Shown: positions 7,002 to 16,890, counted from the stretch's first letter. The stretch is DNA of 45,601 bases from Bacteroidales bacterium M2 (GCA_001689415.1 LUJM01000112.1:20877-66477), one strand, 5' to 3'. Numbers and translations: made by a program. The notes: a model not told the origin generated them from the sequence alone.

Positions 7002-8975
7002 TTAACATTTGCCTATCAGTCCGTCCGTCACCTGCAGCTTGCCTGCTTTGACAAGGCTGCGGATATGCCGGGCGGCTTCGTCTGCAAACCGTGGCATCAT
7101 GCGGTCGATTTCCGACAGTGCAAATCGCTTGTCGGGCATAGTGTCAATAACTTCGAATAGCCAGTCTTCGAAGGCTTTGGCATCGAAAACCGCCGTGGTG
7201 CGACGGCTGCGGCATACATCACATTTGCCACAGGCATAACCTGCAGGTACTTCCTCTCCGAAGTAGCGCAACATCGTTGCCACACGGCAGTGGTCGTCAT
7301 CATAGGCAAATGATTTCATGGCGGCAACGCGCTCTTCCATTTTCTCGCGGCGATGTTCGTAGATTTCGCGGCTGAATGTCAGTCGCTCGGATTCGCAGCG
7401 GTTGCTTGTAAAATAAATATATGGCGTGGATGTTCGCGGTATATAATATATTATGTGTTCGCGTCTCAGCGCCACCAGCAGTTTGTACACATCATCGGGC
7501 TTGCAGCCAAGGGCGTATGCTATGCGGACCTCGTCGATGAATACATAGTCGGCAAACAAGCCCGGATAGTTGCGGAGGATAAAATGAACCAGTTCTTCCT
7601 CGTGTTCGCTGAATTCCACACTGTATAATTCGTCGCGCTGGAGGCGTATCATCACTCTCGAGCGGGTCTCGAGTTCCTCGATAAAGGTAAAATACCCGGC
7701 GCGTTCGAGAAATCCTATAGCGCTCATCACCTGTCGTGGCTGCATCCGGTAGCGTACGCACATCACTTCCGGGTTGAATTCAAACAATGCTCCAAAGCCC
7801 TCGCCCATAGGAAGCGACAGGAACCTGCATATCTCGTCGTAGGTATGGCGGATGAATTCCTTGCTGGGGAAGGCCTCGGCAATACGGCGAGAAAGTGCGG
7901 CTTTGTCCCGGCTGTCGGCAAGGAGCACGGCTACTGCTGCCTTGCCATCTCGACCCGCACGGCCTGCTTCCTGATAATATTCTTCGAGTGTCGACGGCAG
8001 GTCGTGGTGGATTACAAGGCGCACATCGGGCTTGTCGATACCCATGCCGAAAGCGGTCGTGGCAACCATGATTCGGGTCGAGCCGCTTTGCCATGAATCC
8101 TGCCGCTCGGCCTTGGTGTCTATGTCGAGTCCTGCATGGTAGGCTGCGGCGGAAATTCCCGATTTAACAAGTGCATCGGCAATCTCAACCGTACGTTTGC
8201 GCGAGCGCACGTAGATTATGCCCGAACCTTTGACTGATTCGAGAATCTGGAGCAACTTCACAAACTTGCGGTCGGTATGGCGTACAAGGAAGCTGATATT
8301 GTCGCGGGTAAAACTTAGTGTATACACCATGTGCTGCCTCATACCGAGCTGTTGCGCTATGTCGGCAACGACCTCGGGCGTGGCCGAGGCGGTGAGGGCG
8401 AGCACCGGTATTTTCGGGTTGAGTTCTCGCAGCCTCTGTATGCGCAGGTACGAGGGGCGGAAGTCGTAGCCCCACTGCGATATGCAATGGGCTTCGTCTA
8501 CTACGATAAGGCTCGTTTCCCACCTGCCGAGCTGGCTCAGAAAGGAATCTCGTTCGAGACGTTCGGGGGCGACATACAGCAGCTTTACCTTGCCTTGGCG
8601 GCATCGCTCGTAGGCATACTCGGCCTGATGCTTGGTCATGCCCATATAAAGGCACGCCGCTGGCACGCGCCGACGTTTGAGATTGTCGACCTGGTCTTTC
8701 ATCAACGACACGAGCGGCGTTACAACCACCGTAAGACCGGGCAGCATAAGCGCCGGAACCTGGAATGTGATTGATTTGCCGCCGCCGGTGGGCAGCAGGC
8801 CTATAGTGTCATTTCCTTTTAGTACGGAATCAATTATCTCGGCTTGCTTGGGGCGAAAACTGTCATAGCCCCAATACCGTTTCAGTGTTTCGAGTGCCGT
8901 GTCACCACCATAGACCTCGGGTACATATTCTTCCGGCTCGCTGAAGTCGTAGTAGCCGTAGGGTATATCATTCAT
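7002..8975 (-). CDS. recQ: RecQ-family ATP-dependent DNA helicase
   Basis: A 657-residue superfamily-2 helicase that unwinds DNA 3'-5' for recombination repair. Motifs in order are RPKQAEI, Walker A GGGKS (64-68), DEAH (160-163), LTASAT, AFGMGIDKPDV and the motif VI arginines QEAGRAGRDG. The RecQ zinc site C563, C582, C585, C588 and a winged-helix-like tail follow. The C-terminal HRDC domain of E. coli RecQ is not recognisable. The start codon overlaps the end of recJ by 8 bases, so helicase and nuclease are made together, which fits joint resection of DNA ends in the RecF pathway. A terminator follows about 150 bases downstream. Confidence 0.95.
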   Translation of the reverse strand: MNDIPYGYYDFSEPEEYVPEVYGGDTALETLKRYWGYDSFRPKQAEIIDSVLKGNDTIGLLPTGGGKSITFQVPALMLPGLTVVVTPLVSLMKDQVDNLKRRRVPAACLYMGMTKHQAEYAYERCRQGKVKLLYVAPERLERDSFLSQLGRWETSLIVVDEAHCISQWGYDFRPSYLRIQRLRELNPKIPVLALTASATPEVVADIAQQLGMRQHMVYTLSFTRDNISFLVRHTDRKFVKLLQILESVKGSGIIYVRSRKRTVEIADALVKSGISAAAYHAGLDIDTKAERQDSWQSGSTRIMVATTAFGMGIDKPDVRLVIHHDLPSTLEEYYQEAGRAGRDGKAAVAVLLADSRDKAALSRRIAEAFPSKEFIRHTYDEICRFLSLPMGEGFGALFEFNPEVMCVRYRMQPRQVMSAIGFLERAGYFTFIEELETRSRVMIRLQRDELYSVEFSEHEEELVHFILRNYPGLFADYVFIDEVRIAYALGCKPDDVYKLLVALRREHIIYYIPRTSTPYIYFTSNRCESERLTFSREIYEHRREKMEERVAAMKSFAYDDDHCRVATMLRYFGEEVPAGYACGKCDVCRSRRTTAVFDAKAFEDWLFEVIDTMPDKRFALSEIDRMMPRFADEAARHIRSLVKAGKLQVTDGLIGKC

Positions 8976-10704
8976 ATCCCTCGCTCAGTCGTATCTGTTT
9001 GACTAAGAGCTGCAGTGGCGACGAGGCATTCTGATGGTTGTTTTCCTCGATTGTATAGCAGATGTTGAATGGTGCCCCGGCGTGGATATGCTCGAAATAC
9101 GAGGCCATGTTGAAGGCGATACCGTTGATTACTCGGCCCGAAGTGTCGTCTACGAGCTCGAGTTTGATGTGCTCGAGGTTGCGACCTACCAGTTTGCTGG
9201 TGCCGAAATCCTTGACTCGCCGGGTGCAGAATGTAGGCTTGCGGTTACCGGGGCCGAAGGGGTTGAACAGACGCAAAATCGATACAAACTCGGGGGTTAT
9301 GTCGGCAAACGAGAGAAATGCGTCGATATCGATCTGGGGCATCATCTGCTCGGGCAGTATATTGGCTGACACATACTCCTCGAAGCGACGCGTGAATTCA
9401 GGTATGTTTTCTTCTCTAAGCGACAGGCCTACGGCATAGGTGTGGCCGCCGAAATTCTCCAACAGGTCGCGTGTCGATTCTACGGCTTTGTAGATGTCGA
9501 AGCCCTGTACCGAGCGCGACGAGCCTGTTGCGAGCCCGTTCGAGAGCGTAAGCACCACCGAGGGCTTGTAGTAAAGCTCGGTTAGGCGCGAGGCTACAAT
9601 ACCGATGATGCCCTTGTGCCAGTCTTTGTTGTAGATTACAATGGTCTTTTTGGGCGAGTGCATTTCGCCTCGCTTGTCAAGAATGGCGTTAGCTTCTTCG
9701 GTAATGCGTTTGTCGAGTTCTTTGCGGTCTTTGTTGTATTGGTCAATCTCAAGGCTGCGGCGGGCTGCCTCTTTCGAATCGCGGGCAACGAGCAATTCTA
9801 CGGCCTCGCGGCCGCTCTGCATACGTCCCGACGCATTGATTCGCGGCCCGATTTTGAATACCACATCGTTGATTGTAATTTCCTTGCCGCCGAGTCCGCA
9901 GGTGCGTATGATTGCCCTCAGACCCATATTAGGGTTGCTGTTGAGGCGTTTGAGGCCCATGTAGGCAAGCACCCTGTTCTCGTCGATCATGGGCACGATG
10001 TCAGCAGCGATACTTACTGCCACAAGGTCGAGCATACACTCGAGTTCGGCTGTGGCGATACCGTTGCTGATCGAGAAGGCCTGCATGAATTTATATCCAA
10101 CGCCACAACCCGACAGATGCGGGCAGGGGTAGGTCGACCCTTCGAGTTTGGGGTTGAGTATCGCGGTTGCCGGGGGCAGCTCGTCGTCGGGCATATGGTG
10201 GTCGCAGATGATGAAGTCGATTCCGCGCTCCTTGGCATACTTTATCTCGTCGATAGCCTTTATGCCGCAGTCGAGGATTATTACAAGCGACACTCCTTGT
10301 TCGGCGAGCATGTCGATACTCTGTAGCGATATGCCGTAGCCGTCGTCGTAGCGGGTGGGGATATAGAAGTCGAGTTCGGAGTAGAAATTCTGCAGATATC
10401 GGTACACGAGCGCTACCGCGGTTGTGCCGTCAACGTCGTAGTCGCCGTAGATCATTATTTTTTCTTTCGACCCCATGGCGCGGTTTAATCGCTCTACAGC
10501 GATATCCATTTGCGGCATCAGGAAGGGGTCGTGAAGGTCGCGAAGCGACGGGTGGAAAAATTTTTCGGCTGCGTCAATGGTGGTGATACCTCTCTGTACC
10601 AATAAGTCAGCCACCGGGGCACAATTAGCGAAACGCCGTGCAAGCTCTGCTCCAAGGCGTTGTTCTTCGCTTGATAATGTGGGGTAATTCCATTTACGTG
10701 TCAT
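8968..10704 (-). CDS. recJ: Single-stranded-DNA-specific exonuclease RecJ
   Basis: 578 residues from the ATG at 10704. That start is preceded by a strong AGGAGG at 7-base spacing, rare in this genome, and the TTG 30 bases upstream would lie inside the promoter. The DHH phosphoesterase motifs are GDYDVDGT (about 87-94), LDCG (144-147) and CDHH (167-170), followed by a DHHA1 region (GIIGIVASRL) and an OB-like C-terminus. RecJ degrades single-stranded DNA 5'-3' with Mn2+ or Mg2+. It is the first gene of the recJ-recQ operon. Confidence 0.95.
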   Translation of the reverse strand: MTRKWNYPTLSSEEQRLGAELARRFANCAPVADLLVQRGITTIDAAEKFFHPSLRDLHDPFLMPQMDIAVERLNRAMGSKEKIMIYGDYDVDGTTAVALVYRYLQNFYSELDFYIPTRYDDGYGISLQSIDMLAEQGVSLVIILDCGIKAIDEIKYAKERGIDFIICDHHMPDDELPPATAILNPKLEGSTYPCPHLSGCGVGYKFMQAFSISNGIATAELECMLDLVAVSIAADIVPMIDENRVLAYMGLKRLNSNPNMGLRAIIRTCGLGGKEITINDVVFKIGPRINASGRMQSGREAVELLVARDSKEAARRSLEIDQYNKDRKELDKRITEEANAILDKRGEMHSPKKTIVIYNKDWHKGIIGIVASRLTELYYKPSVVLTLSNGLATGSSRSVQGFDIYKAVESTRDLLENFGGHTYAVGLSLREENIPEFTRRFEEYVSANILPEQMMPQIDIDAFLSFADITPEFVSILRLFNPFGPGNRKPTFCTRRVKDFGTSKLVGRNLEHIKLELVDDTSGRVINGIAFNMASYFEHIHAGAPFNICYTIEENNHQNASSPLQLLVKQIRLSEGYE

Positions 10705-10763
10705 CCGATAGCCTCCTAACTCTTTAGATGACAAAGTTACAAAAAAATTCCTGCTTAGTCAAT
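10705..10763 (-). promoter_or_regulatory. Promoter and strong ribosome-binding site of recJ
   Basis: On the minus strand ATTG (10763-10760) is 20 bases from TAACTTTG (10739-10732), a good -33/-7 pair. AGGAGG (10717-10712) follows, 7 bases before the ATG. Consensus Shine-Dalgarno sites are uncommon in Bacteroidetes, so recJ may be translated unusually well. Confidence 0.75.
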
Positions 10764-10819
10764 TAATCGTAAGCACAACCCCGGAAATTTAGCAAACTTT
10801 TGCAAAATACCCCGCGACT

Positions 10820-11893
10820 TTACGCAAGGTGCATCAGGTCGCGGTAGATGTCAAGAGCCGCCCCAATCTGCCCGGGCGTGGCTGTCATGTTGATTTGCGG
10901 CTGGCCGATATCCGACAGCAGTGTGAAGTTTATTTCGTCGGGGCTGCTGTTCTTTTTGTCCTGGCGCATGTCTTCGATCAATGCTTCATAGTCGTCGCAT
11001 GTCACATTGTACGAGCCATAATGCTCCCTGATGTAATCTGCAAAAACATGTAGCCGTTCCGACGGAAATCCAAGCGTCATGTGCGATAGCACCAACTCTG
11101 TTACCAGTCCTCGGGCAACGGCATATCCATGTGGCATTGGTTTGCCCTTTCGAAGTGAATATGCTTCGAATGCATGCCCTACGGTGTGCCCGAGATTAAG
11201 GGCTTTGCGTATGCCGCCCTCGTTGAGGTCTTGCTCTACGATGTGCGATTTTACCATTACGCTTTCTTCAAGCAAACCAAGGAGTTTCGACGAGTCTGCC
11301 GATATTTCCTCGGGAGTGGTTGCAAGCAGGCGGCCAAGGGTCTCGCGGCTTTGCAATAGGCCGTGTTTGAGCATTTCGGCATAGCCCGACAATAATTCTT
11401 TTTCCGGAAGTGTGTCGAAATAAATCGTTGAGATTATGGCTGCCAACGGCTCGCTGAATGTGCCGATCTGGTTTTTGAGGCCGTTGAAATTAATGCCGGT
11501 CTTACCCCCCACTGATGCGTCGACTGCCGCAAGCAGGGTCGTGGGGATATTGATACAGCGCATGCCTCGTTTGAAGGTCGCTGCTGCAAATCCGCCTATA
11601 TCGCAGACCATGCCGCCACCGAGGTTTATCAGTAGGTCTTTGCGGGTAGCCTCGAGGTCGGATAGCCGTTGCCATATTTCAGTAAGTGCCCCGAGATTTT
11701 TGTTGCTGTCTCCGGCTTTGATACATATTACATCTGCCGATGACGCGCTCTTGGAGCTGCTTGTAAGCCGTGGCAATACGAGTTTGCCCGTATTGCTGTC
11801 TACTACGATTATTACTCGCGGATCGCCGGCTTGCGCAACAAGGCCGTCGGTTATTTCTCCTACGAGATTGCTAAAGATTAGTTTCTGTTTCAT
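10820..11893 (-). CDS. aroB: 3-dehydroquinate synthase
   Basis: 357 residues from the ATG at 11893, which overlaps the HAD stop codon as ATGA; upstream in-frame codons would lie inside the HAD gene. The enzyme converts DAHP to 3-dehydroquinate, the second step of the shikimate pathway, using NAD+ and zinc or cobalt. Visible motifs are the NAD-binding GGGMVCDIGGF (92-102), PTTLLAAVDASVGGKTGIN (118-135), GYAEMLKHG with metal ligand Glu, LNLGHTVGHAFE with metal ligand His, and a later MPHG with the third ligand. It is the last gene of a four-gene operon of envelope-type genes, an unusual place for aroB. Confidence 0.95.
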   Translation of the reverse strand: MKQKLIFSNLVGEITDGLVAQAGDPRVIIVVDSNTGKLVLPRLTSSSKSASSADVICIKAGDSNKNLGALTEIWQRLSDLEATRKDLLINLGGGMVCDIGGFAAATFKRGMRCINIPTTLLAAVDASVGGKTGINFNGLKNQIGTFSEPLAAIISTIYFDTLPEKELLSGYAEMLKHGLLQSRETLGRLLATTPEEISADSSKLLGLLEESVMVKSHIVEQDLNEGGIRKALNLGHTVGHAFEAYSLRKGKPMPHGYAVARGLVTELVLSHMTLGFPSERLHVFADYIREHYGSYNVTCDDYEALIEDMRQDKKNSSPDEINFTLLSDIGQPQINMTATPGQIGAALDIYRDLMHLA

Positions 11894-12624
11894 AGTGTTT
11901 GAAACAGTGTGGCCAGAATAAGTGCGCAGTCGTGCATCGAATCTACCTCGATATCGGCTCCTGCCGCAAGTAGCGAACCTTCGGGTAGTGGGCCGGTGCG
12001 TACTCCGATTGTAAATGCTCCTGAGCGCGACGACGATTCTACTCCTAATGGGGCGTTGTCTATTCCGATTGACTGCCACGCCTCTGCTCCGGCCTTGCTC
12101 ATGCCTATGAGGTAAGGCTCCGGGTCGGGTTTGCCGCGTTTGACATCAAAGGCTGTAACACGCCGGTTGTCCGGAAAAGCACCATGAAATTCCCGGTCGA
12201 GACGGTCGAGGTTCGAACGCTGTCCCGAGCCGGTAACCAGTACGCATTTAGCCCCGGCTTCAAGTACTGTCCGGGTTGCCTGCAGTGCTCCGGGGATGAG
12301 CGAAGGCTCGCCGAAGGCTTTGAAAATCACACATTTTCGGGCATACATCTGTTCGATTTCGGCATCAGTTGCCGGACGACCGAACTGTCGGCGGATGAGT
12401 GTGTCGATTGTCGATGCTCCTGTACGCCCTTCGTAGGCATAGAATTCTTCTGCATTGGCGGCGATACCGCTTTCGTCGCATACCTGTTTCCATGCGCGGC
12501 TATGACCGGGCATGGAGTCGAAAAGTATGCCGTCCATATCGAACATCGCTACCAACGGATGCTCGAGCCGACGACCGGTACGTTTACTATAGTTTAAGAG
12601 TGCAGTCTCAATCTTGTTTGTCAT
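11890..12624 (-). CDS. HAD-superfamily phosphatase
   Basis: 244 residues from the ATG at 12624, which overlaps the end of the AsmA-like gene by 17 bases. Haloacid-dehalogenase motifs are MFDMDGILFDS (nucleophile Asp29, acid/base Asp31), VLVTGSG (motif II), the Lys in KRGKPDPEPY, and IGIDNAP (motif IV). The helical cap between motifs I and II makes it a phosphoglucomutase- or phosphoglycolate-like subfamily member. The substrate cannot be read; a small phosphorylated metabolite is likely. It is coupled to aroB by an ATGA overlap. Confidence 0.9.
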   Translation of the reverse strand: MTNKIETALLNYSKRTGRRLEHPLVAMFDMDGILFDSMPGHSRAWKQVCDESGIAANAEEFYAYEGRTGASTIDTLIRRQFGRPATDAEIEQMYARKCVIFKAFGEPSLIPGALQATRTVLEAGAKCVLVTGSGQRSNLDRLDREFHGAFPDNRRVTAFDVKRGKPDPEPYLIGMSKAGAEAWQSIGIDNAPLGVESSSRSGAFTIGVRTGPLPEGSLLAAGADIEVDSMHDCALILATLFQTL

Positions 12625-15600
12625 CTTTCTTAATGTATGCTTCTGTGTTTTCCTTGTTGTCCGACGGCGCTTCGGGTGTCGGGCTGTCAGGGGGTGTTGC
12701 AGTATTTGCCGGTATAAGGCCTTCACGCTGAAGTGCCAGCGAGTCGGCATGACTTAGTTCGTGTTCCGGGCCTTCGAGGTCTTCGATTTTTATAGTGTTT
12801 TTTATGTCGAGGCGGGCAAATCGCGAATTCTGTACACCTCGGCGGAATACGCCCTCGATTTGTTTTATCAGGTTCACGCGGGCTGTGTCTACGATGTTGA
12901 CGCTTTCTACGGCCATGCCTTCTTTAAACTTCGCTCCGCCGAATCTTACTTTGAAATCATCAGGATTGCCCTTGATATTGATACCGAATTTGAACGGTAG
13001 GGGCGACTTCAATACCGATATATGGTAATTGAAGTTCAGCGCAAGGTCGTTTGTGCCTACAATACCGAGTCGGTAGCGGTCGATGTCGAACGAGAATGGG
13101 AATGTCTGCATCTTGTTGTCGCGGACCAGGAATTCTACGCTCGCATGCTTGATCTTGTTGTCGGCGCGGTCGCGGAAGCGCAGCCATTTGCCGAGGGTGC
13201 GGTAGGTTTCGGGATTGATAAAGGCCAGCGAGTCGCCGCTGAGTTTGATTGCTGCGTCGAGGGTTGGCAGTACCATGTTCATGGTGCTGTCGATATCAAC
13301 TGTTGCGGCGATGTCGGCATTGATTATGCCGCTGAAATCGCGCATCAGGGGCATGATAGAGTCTACGGCCGGTACGAGTTTGAGGAAGCGCTCGATCTTG
13401 AATTTGTTGAGCTGCATGCCGAAACCGAATTTCATATCCCGGGCTTTGGGGGCTGAGTAGAGGGCCGATATCGACACACTGCCCGCATCTGATGTGGCTG
13501 CGAGGTCGTGCAGGTTCACGCCGCCGCCAAACACAAGTATCTGGCCATGGAGATTGCGTAGGAGCAGGTCGGAGTAGACAACGTTTTTCGAGGCAATCTT
13601 TATGCGGCCGTCAATGTTGGTGGGTACCAGTAGCGGGCCTACGCTGTCGGCATCTTCGCTTACAAGGGCGTCAAGCTGGCGTTCGAGCTCGTCTTCACTA
13701 CCACTGATGTCTACAGTCTTGGCTTCGCCTTTACGAAGTCGTTCCGCATAAGCAGCACCTGCAAAAGCCGCTGCCGACAGTTGGTTCACATCGATTGTGT
13801 CGCTGTTTATTTCGAGATTGATTTTTAGTGAGTTTCCGGCTTTCTTTGAGGTGAGTGCCCGTCGTATGTTGGATATAAGGCCGTTGAGGGCAAGGTCGCT
13901 GCGTCCGGCGCGGTATTTTACACCACGGAGTTCGACCGAGTCGCTGCTGAACGCCAAATCGAGCTGGCGTATCCTGTTGCGCAATGGGAACAAGGGTGTA
14001 AACAGGCGTGCGCTGCGGGTGCTGAGATTGCCTTCTACCTGCCAGTTATACATGAATTTGCGCATTCCTTTTGTCAAATCCCATTCTATCACTTCGTAAT
14101 CATCTTCATTTACTCCGCTGCGTACTCGGCGCTGGCGTTTTGTGCCGGGTTTGTGGCGGCGTTTTTCGATTGCAAGGCGATATACTGAGTCGGGCGACAA
14201 TTCGGGATGTTGCTGCTGTATGCTGTCGGAGATATGCTTGATTTCCTTATATCTCTCTACCACTTCGGGACGGCGGTACATCGATGCGTCAAGGTGTGCG
14301 TTGGAAATCATGAATCGTGTGTCGGTGGTACCGGCGGCAAGGCGTCCGATATCGAGCTTGGCGCTTAGCAGGGGTAGGCGTTTGTTGCCATGGAATCGTT
14401 TTACACCTACATGACCGGCAAGATTGCGAAGGCGTACACCTGCGCTGTCGGTAACTGATTCGATATTGAGACGTCCTAACTTAAGGCGGCCGCCAATGGG
14501 TACTATCAAGGTTGTGTCGTGTTGATTACCATTGTTTTCAACGCCTGCTCCAAGCTCAAGGCCGCCGACCGTGATGCTGACGCCGTCGATAAGGATGTTC
14601 GCTGTGTCGGCCGAGATTCCGGCTGCAAGGGTCGGGTTGGTTTCGCCGGTGCTGTCTTTGATTTGGGTACGCGAACCAAATCGTACCGACAGTTCGTTGA
14701 TTTCGGTCATTACCGAGGTGTCGTTGGAGAGATAGTACAGTTTGTTGCCCGAGAGATTGCCGCGAACGTCAAGGGCGTGGAATTTTTCTTGCGATAGCAT
14801 CGACATGCGTCCGCGGGCATTGAGCTGCATTTTCAGGCGACCGTCGATAAATCCTCGTGCCATATTTGCAACAATCGGCGGCAGGCGGCGGAGCTGCATG
14901 TCGCCTTTGATTTCTGCTTCGAAGGCCGGGTCGGCGGCAAGTTGCCATGCGCGGCCCTTGATGTGCAGTGCTGTTGCCGGTCCTGAGGCTGTGAATCTGT
15001 TCACAACAATTACTGTGCTGTCAAGGCAGTTGCCTTTTGTGGATAAGTCGATATCGAATCCGAGTTTCCGAAGGTCGGCTTTTCCATATCGCATACTGCA
15101 GTCGGGCATGTTGATATTCATGTCCATATAGGGTATGCTGTCGGTGGCCGGAGAGTAGGGCTTGGTCAGTTTTGCTGTCAGGCCGATGCGACCGTCGGTG
15201 GCAAACATACGCGGTACGAGCCCATAGCTGCGGCGGATGCTGTCGGGTAGCACTGTCAGCGCGTCCTCGATTGCTATGGGTTCGATTTCGAGTCTGCCGC
15301 TGTTGACTGTAAGGGTACTGTCGTATTTCAATTCGGTACTGAGGTGTGCGGTCGCAAATGCTCCTTTTATGGTAAATTCTTCAAGAGCCAACATTTCGGG
15401 CTGTAAGGGTGCCCAGCGAACACGACCGTCGAGGCCGAAATGAATGTCTTGGGCCTGAAGGAATTGCTGAGGATACGGCCCAAACAGATGTCCGTCGATA
15501 CGGAGTGTATAGAGTGGGGTAGCACTGCCGTCGAGAACGATGTCGTGGAGTAGCATCACTGTGGCATCGGTTGAATCGGCGGCATTGAAATAGCGGATTT

Positions 15601-16141
15601 CGCGTGGTTCGACCATTGCGAATCGCGATATCGAGAATGGTGGGATGGGGGCTGAACTACTGCTCTCTACGGTGTCTTCTGCCGTCTGGTAGATGTCGAA
15701 GTTTCCTCGTCCATGGCGGTCGAGCACGATGTTGACTCCGGGTCGAATCAACTCTACGTCGCGTACTCCGATTTCGCCGCGCTTTATAAGTGCGCCGAGG
15801 TCGAGTGCGCCCGAAAAGCGGTCGAGGGTCAGGAGGGTGTCGGCATATACAGGCAGGGCCGTGCGTTCTTCCGGCGACAGGTTGGTGAAGGCATGCGATA
15901 ATACCGTGAGGCTGTCGACTTCGATATTTAATACCGGAAATGCCGGGCGGAACGATAGCTCTACCTTGCCTACCTCTACGTCGGCATCGAGGGTGCGGTT
16001 GGCAAGGCGCTCTACAATCGGTGTCAGATGCTCGGGTTTAAGCAGTCGCACGCTGCATATCAATATAGCCGAAACTGCAAGCAAAAGCGCCATGACCGTC
16101 CATAGCACTATAAAAAATATGTTTACAATAATTCGTTTCAT
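12608..16141 (-). CDS. Large AsmA-like envelope protein
   Basis: 1177 residues from the ATG at 16141 (ATGA overlap with the DUF5715 gene). One N-terminal membrane anchor (about residues 5-30, NIFFIVLWTVMALLLAVSAI) is followed by a very long beta-rich periplasmic region, with an AsmA-like start (LTPIVERLANRTLDADVEVG) and an AsmA C-terminal-like part. AsmA/TamB/YhdP-type proteins form bridges thought to move phospholipids between the inner and outer membranes. That role here is inferred from the family. The C-terminus after about residue 1130 is charged and proline-rich. Bacteroidetes often carry several such proteins. Confidence 0.85.
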   Translation of the reverse strand: MKRIIVNIFFIVLWTVMALLLAVSAILICSVRLLKPEHLTPIVERLANRTLDADVEVGKVELSFRPAFPVLNIEVDSLTVLSHAFTNLSPEERTALPVYADTLLTLDRFSGALDLGALIKRGEIGVRDVELIRPGVNIVLDRHGRGNFDIYQTAEDTVESSSSAPIPPFSISRFAMVEPREIRYFNAADSTDATVMLLHDIVLDGSATPLYTLRIDGHLFGPYPQQFLQAQDIHFGLDGRVRWAPLQPEMLALEEFTIKGAFATAHLSTELKYDSTLTVNSGRLEIEPIAIEDALTVLPDSIRRSYGLVPRMFATDGRIGLTAKLTKPYSPATDSIPYMDMNINMPDCSMRYGKADLRKLGFDIDLSTKGNCLDSTVIVVNRFTASGPATALHIKGRAWQLAADPAFEAEIKGDMQLRRLPPIVANMARGFIDGRLKMQLNARGRMSMLSQEKFHALDVRGNLSGNKLYYLSNDTSVMTEINELSVRFGSRTQIKDSTGETNPTLAAGISADTANILIDGVSITVGGLELGAGVENNGNQHDTTLIVPIGGRLKLGRLNIESVTDSAGVRLRNLAGHVGVKRFHGNKRLPLLSAKLDIGRLAAGTTDTRFMISNAHLDASMYRRPEVVERYKEIKHISDSIQQQHPELSPDSVYRLAIEKRRHKPGTKRQRRVRSGVNEDDYEVIEWDLTKGMRKFMYNWQVEGNLSTRSARLFTPLFPLRNRIRQLDLAFSSDSVELRGVKYRAGRSDLALNGLISNIRRALTSKKAGNSLKINLEINSDTIDVNQLSAAAFAGAAYAERLRKGEAKTVDISGSEDELERQLDALVSEDADSVGPLLVPTNIDGRIKIASKNVVYSDLLLRNLHGQILVFGGGVNLHDLAATSDAGSVSISALYSAPKARDMKFGFGMQLNKFKIERFLKLVPAVDSIMPLMRDFSGIINADIAATVDIDSTMNMVLPTLDAAIKLSGDSLAFINPETYRTLGKWLRFRDRADNKIKHASVEFLVRDNKMQTFPFSFDIDRYRLGIVGTNDLALNFNYHISVLKSPLPFKFGINIKGNPDDFKVRFGGAKFKEGMAVESVNIVDTARVNLIKQIEGVFRRGVQNSRFARLDIKNTIKIEDLEGPEHELSHADSLALQREGLIPANTATPPDSPTPEAPSDNKENTEAYIKKDDKQD

Positions 16142-16872
16142 GTCCGTGTGGTATCGGCAATCGAGGTTATATGCAGGCAGGCTTGTTTTCTCTCGTGTTT
16201 TACATAGCATCTGCCCTCGTGGCGTAGATCGTTTACTATTTCGGCAAGGAGGTTTTTGAGGTCCTCAAATGTTCGTCGTGTTCCCGAGGCATCGTCACAG
16301 ATAAATTTGCTATGGCTGATGTCGAAGGTCGTGGCATATTGGTGCGCACTCTCGGTCGATGCGTTGCGGTTTACACGCCTAAGCTTGCGTACCGTCTGCG
16401 GGGTGCGGAATACACTTGTCACTTTCAACCGGTACTCGCCCCCGCCTCGGGCATCGAGCGAATCTCTGAATCGCCGTCCGATTTCGTAGAGCAAGTCGGC
16501 GGCATGTTGGGTGAGATATGGATATGAATGAGTCAGCGAGTCGATAAATATATTGCTGTCGGAGCTAAGTTTCACTATACCCTTGCTCTGCTCCCACAAC
16601 GACGGTATATCTATTACCGGTTCAATGCCTCCGGCCCTTGCTGCACGCAGATGTAGATAGTTGCTATCGTTGAAAACCCTGCCGAGCGTGCCGCCGATGC
16701 CGCGTATACGAAGCCGTGTGCATCCGCCGTCGGGTGGCGTGTCGCCGGGGCGGTCGTATGGGTTGGGAGCGTTGTCGGCAAGGAGTGCGGTCAACTCAGA
16801 CGACACTCTTCCCTCTCCTCCGCACGCCGCAAGAAATAAACTTAGTATAATGAAAAATAATATATTACGCAT
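16138..16872 (-). CDS. DUF5715-type lipoprotein, M15-like peptidase fold
   Basis: A 244-residue predicted lipoprotein (lipobox LAAC, Cys17). The segment VTSVFRTPQTVRKLRRVN, then SAHQYATTFDIS, and near the C-terminus CLHI has the order of the zinc-peptidase pattern of the VanY/VanX (M15) group: SxHxxGxxxD and a late His. This suggests a periplasmic D,D-peptidase-like fold that may act on peptidoglycan. The second metal ligand set is not fully certain, so activity is inferred. It is the first gene of the operon with AsmA-like, HAD and aroB. A row of 10-bp repeats lies just upstream. Confidence 0.75.
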   Translation of the reverse strand: MRNILFFIILSLFLAACGGEGRVSSELTALLADNAPNPYDRPGDTPPDGGCTRLRIRGIGGTLGRVFNDSNYLHLRAARAGGIEPVIDIPSLWEQSKGIVKLSSDSNIFIDSLTHSYPYLTQHAADLLYEIGRRFRDSLDARGGGEYRLKVTSVFRTPQTVRKLRRVNRNASTESAHQYATTFDISHSKFICDDASGTRRTFEDLKNLLAEIVNDLRHEGRCYVKHERKQACLHITSIADTTRT

Positions 16873-16890
16873 GAAAAATTGTGATAATGA

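Noticed and set aside
9616..10326. A 236-codon plus-strand open frame inside recJ
   Set aside because: It is antisense to a clear RecJ gene with all motifs. The translation shows no recognisable domain.
11894..12079. N-terminal extension of aroB by 62 codons
   Set aside because: The extension lies wholly in the HAD gene, is Arg-rich and unlike AroB. The ATG at 11893 gives the normal length and an ATGA overlap.
16142..16210. N-terminal extension of the AsmA-like protein by 23 codons
   Set aside because: It lies in the DUF5715 gene. The ATG at 16141 begins the membrane anchor and has an ATGA overlap.
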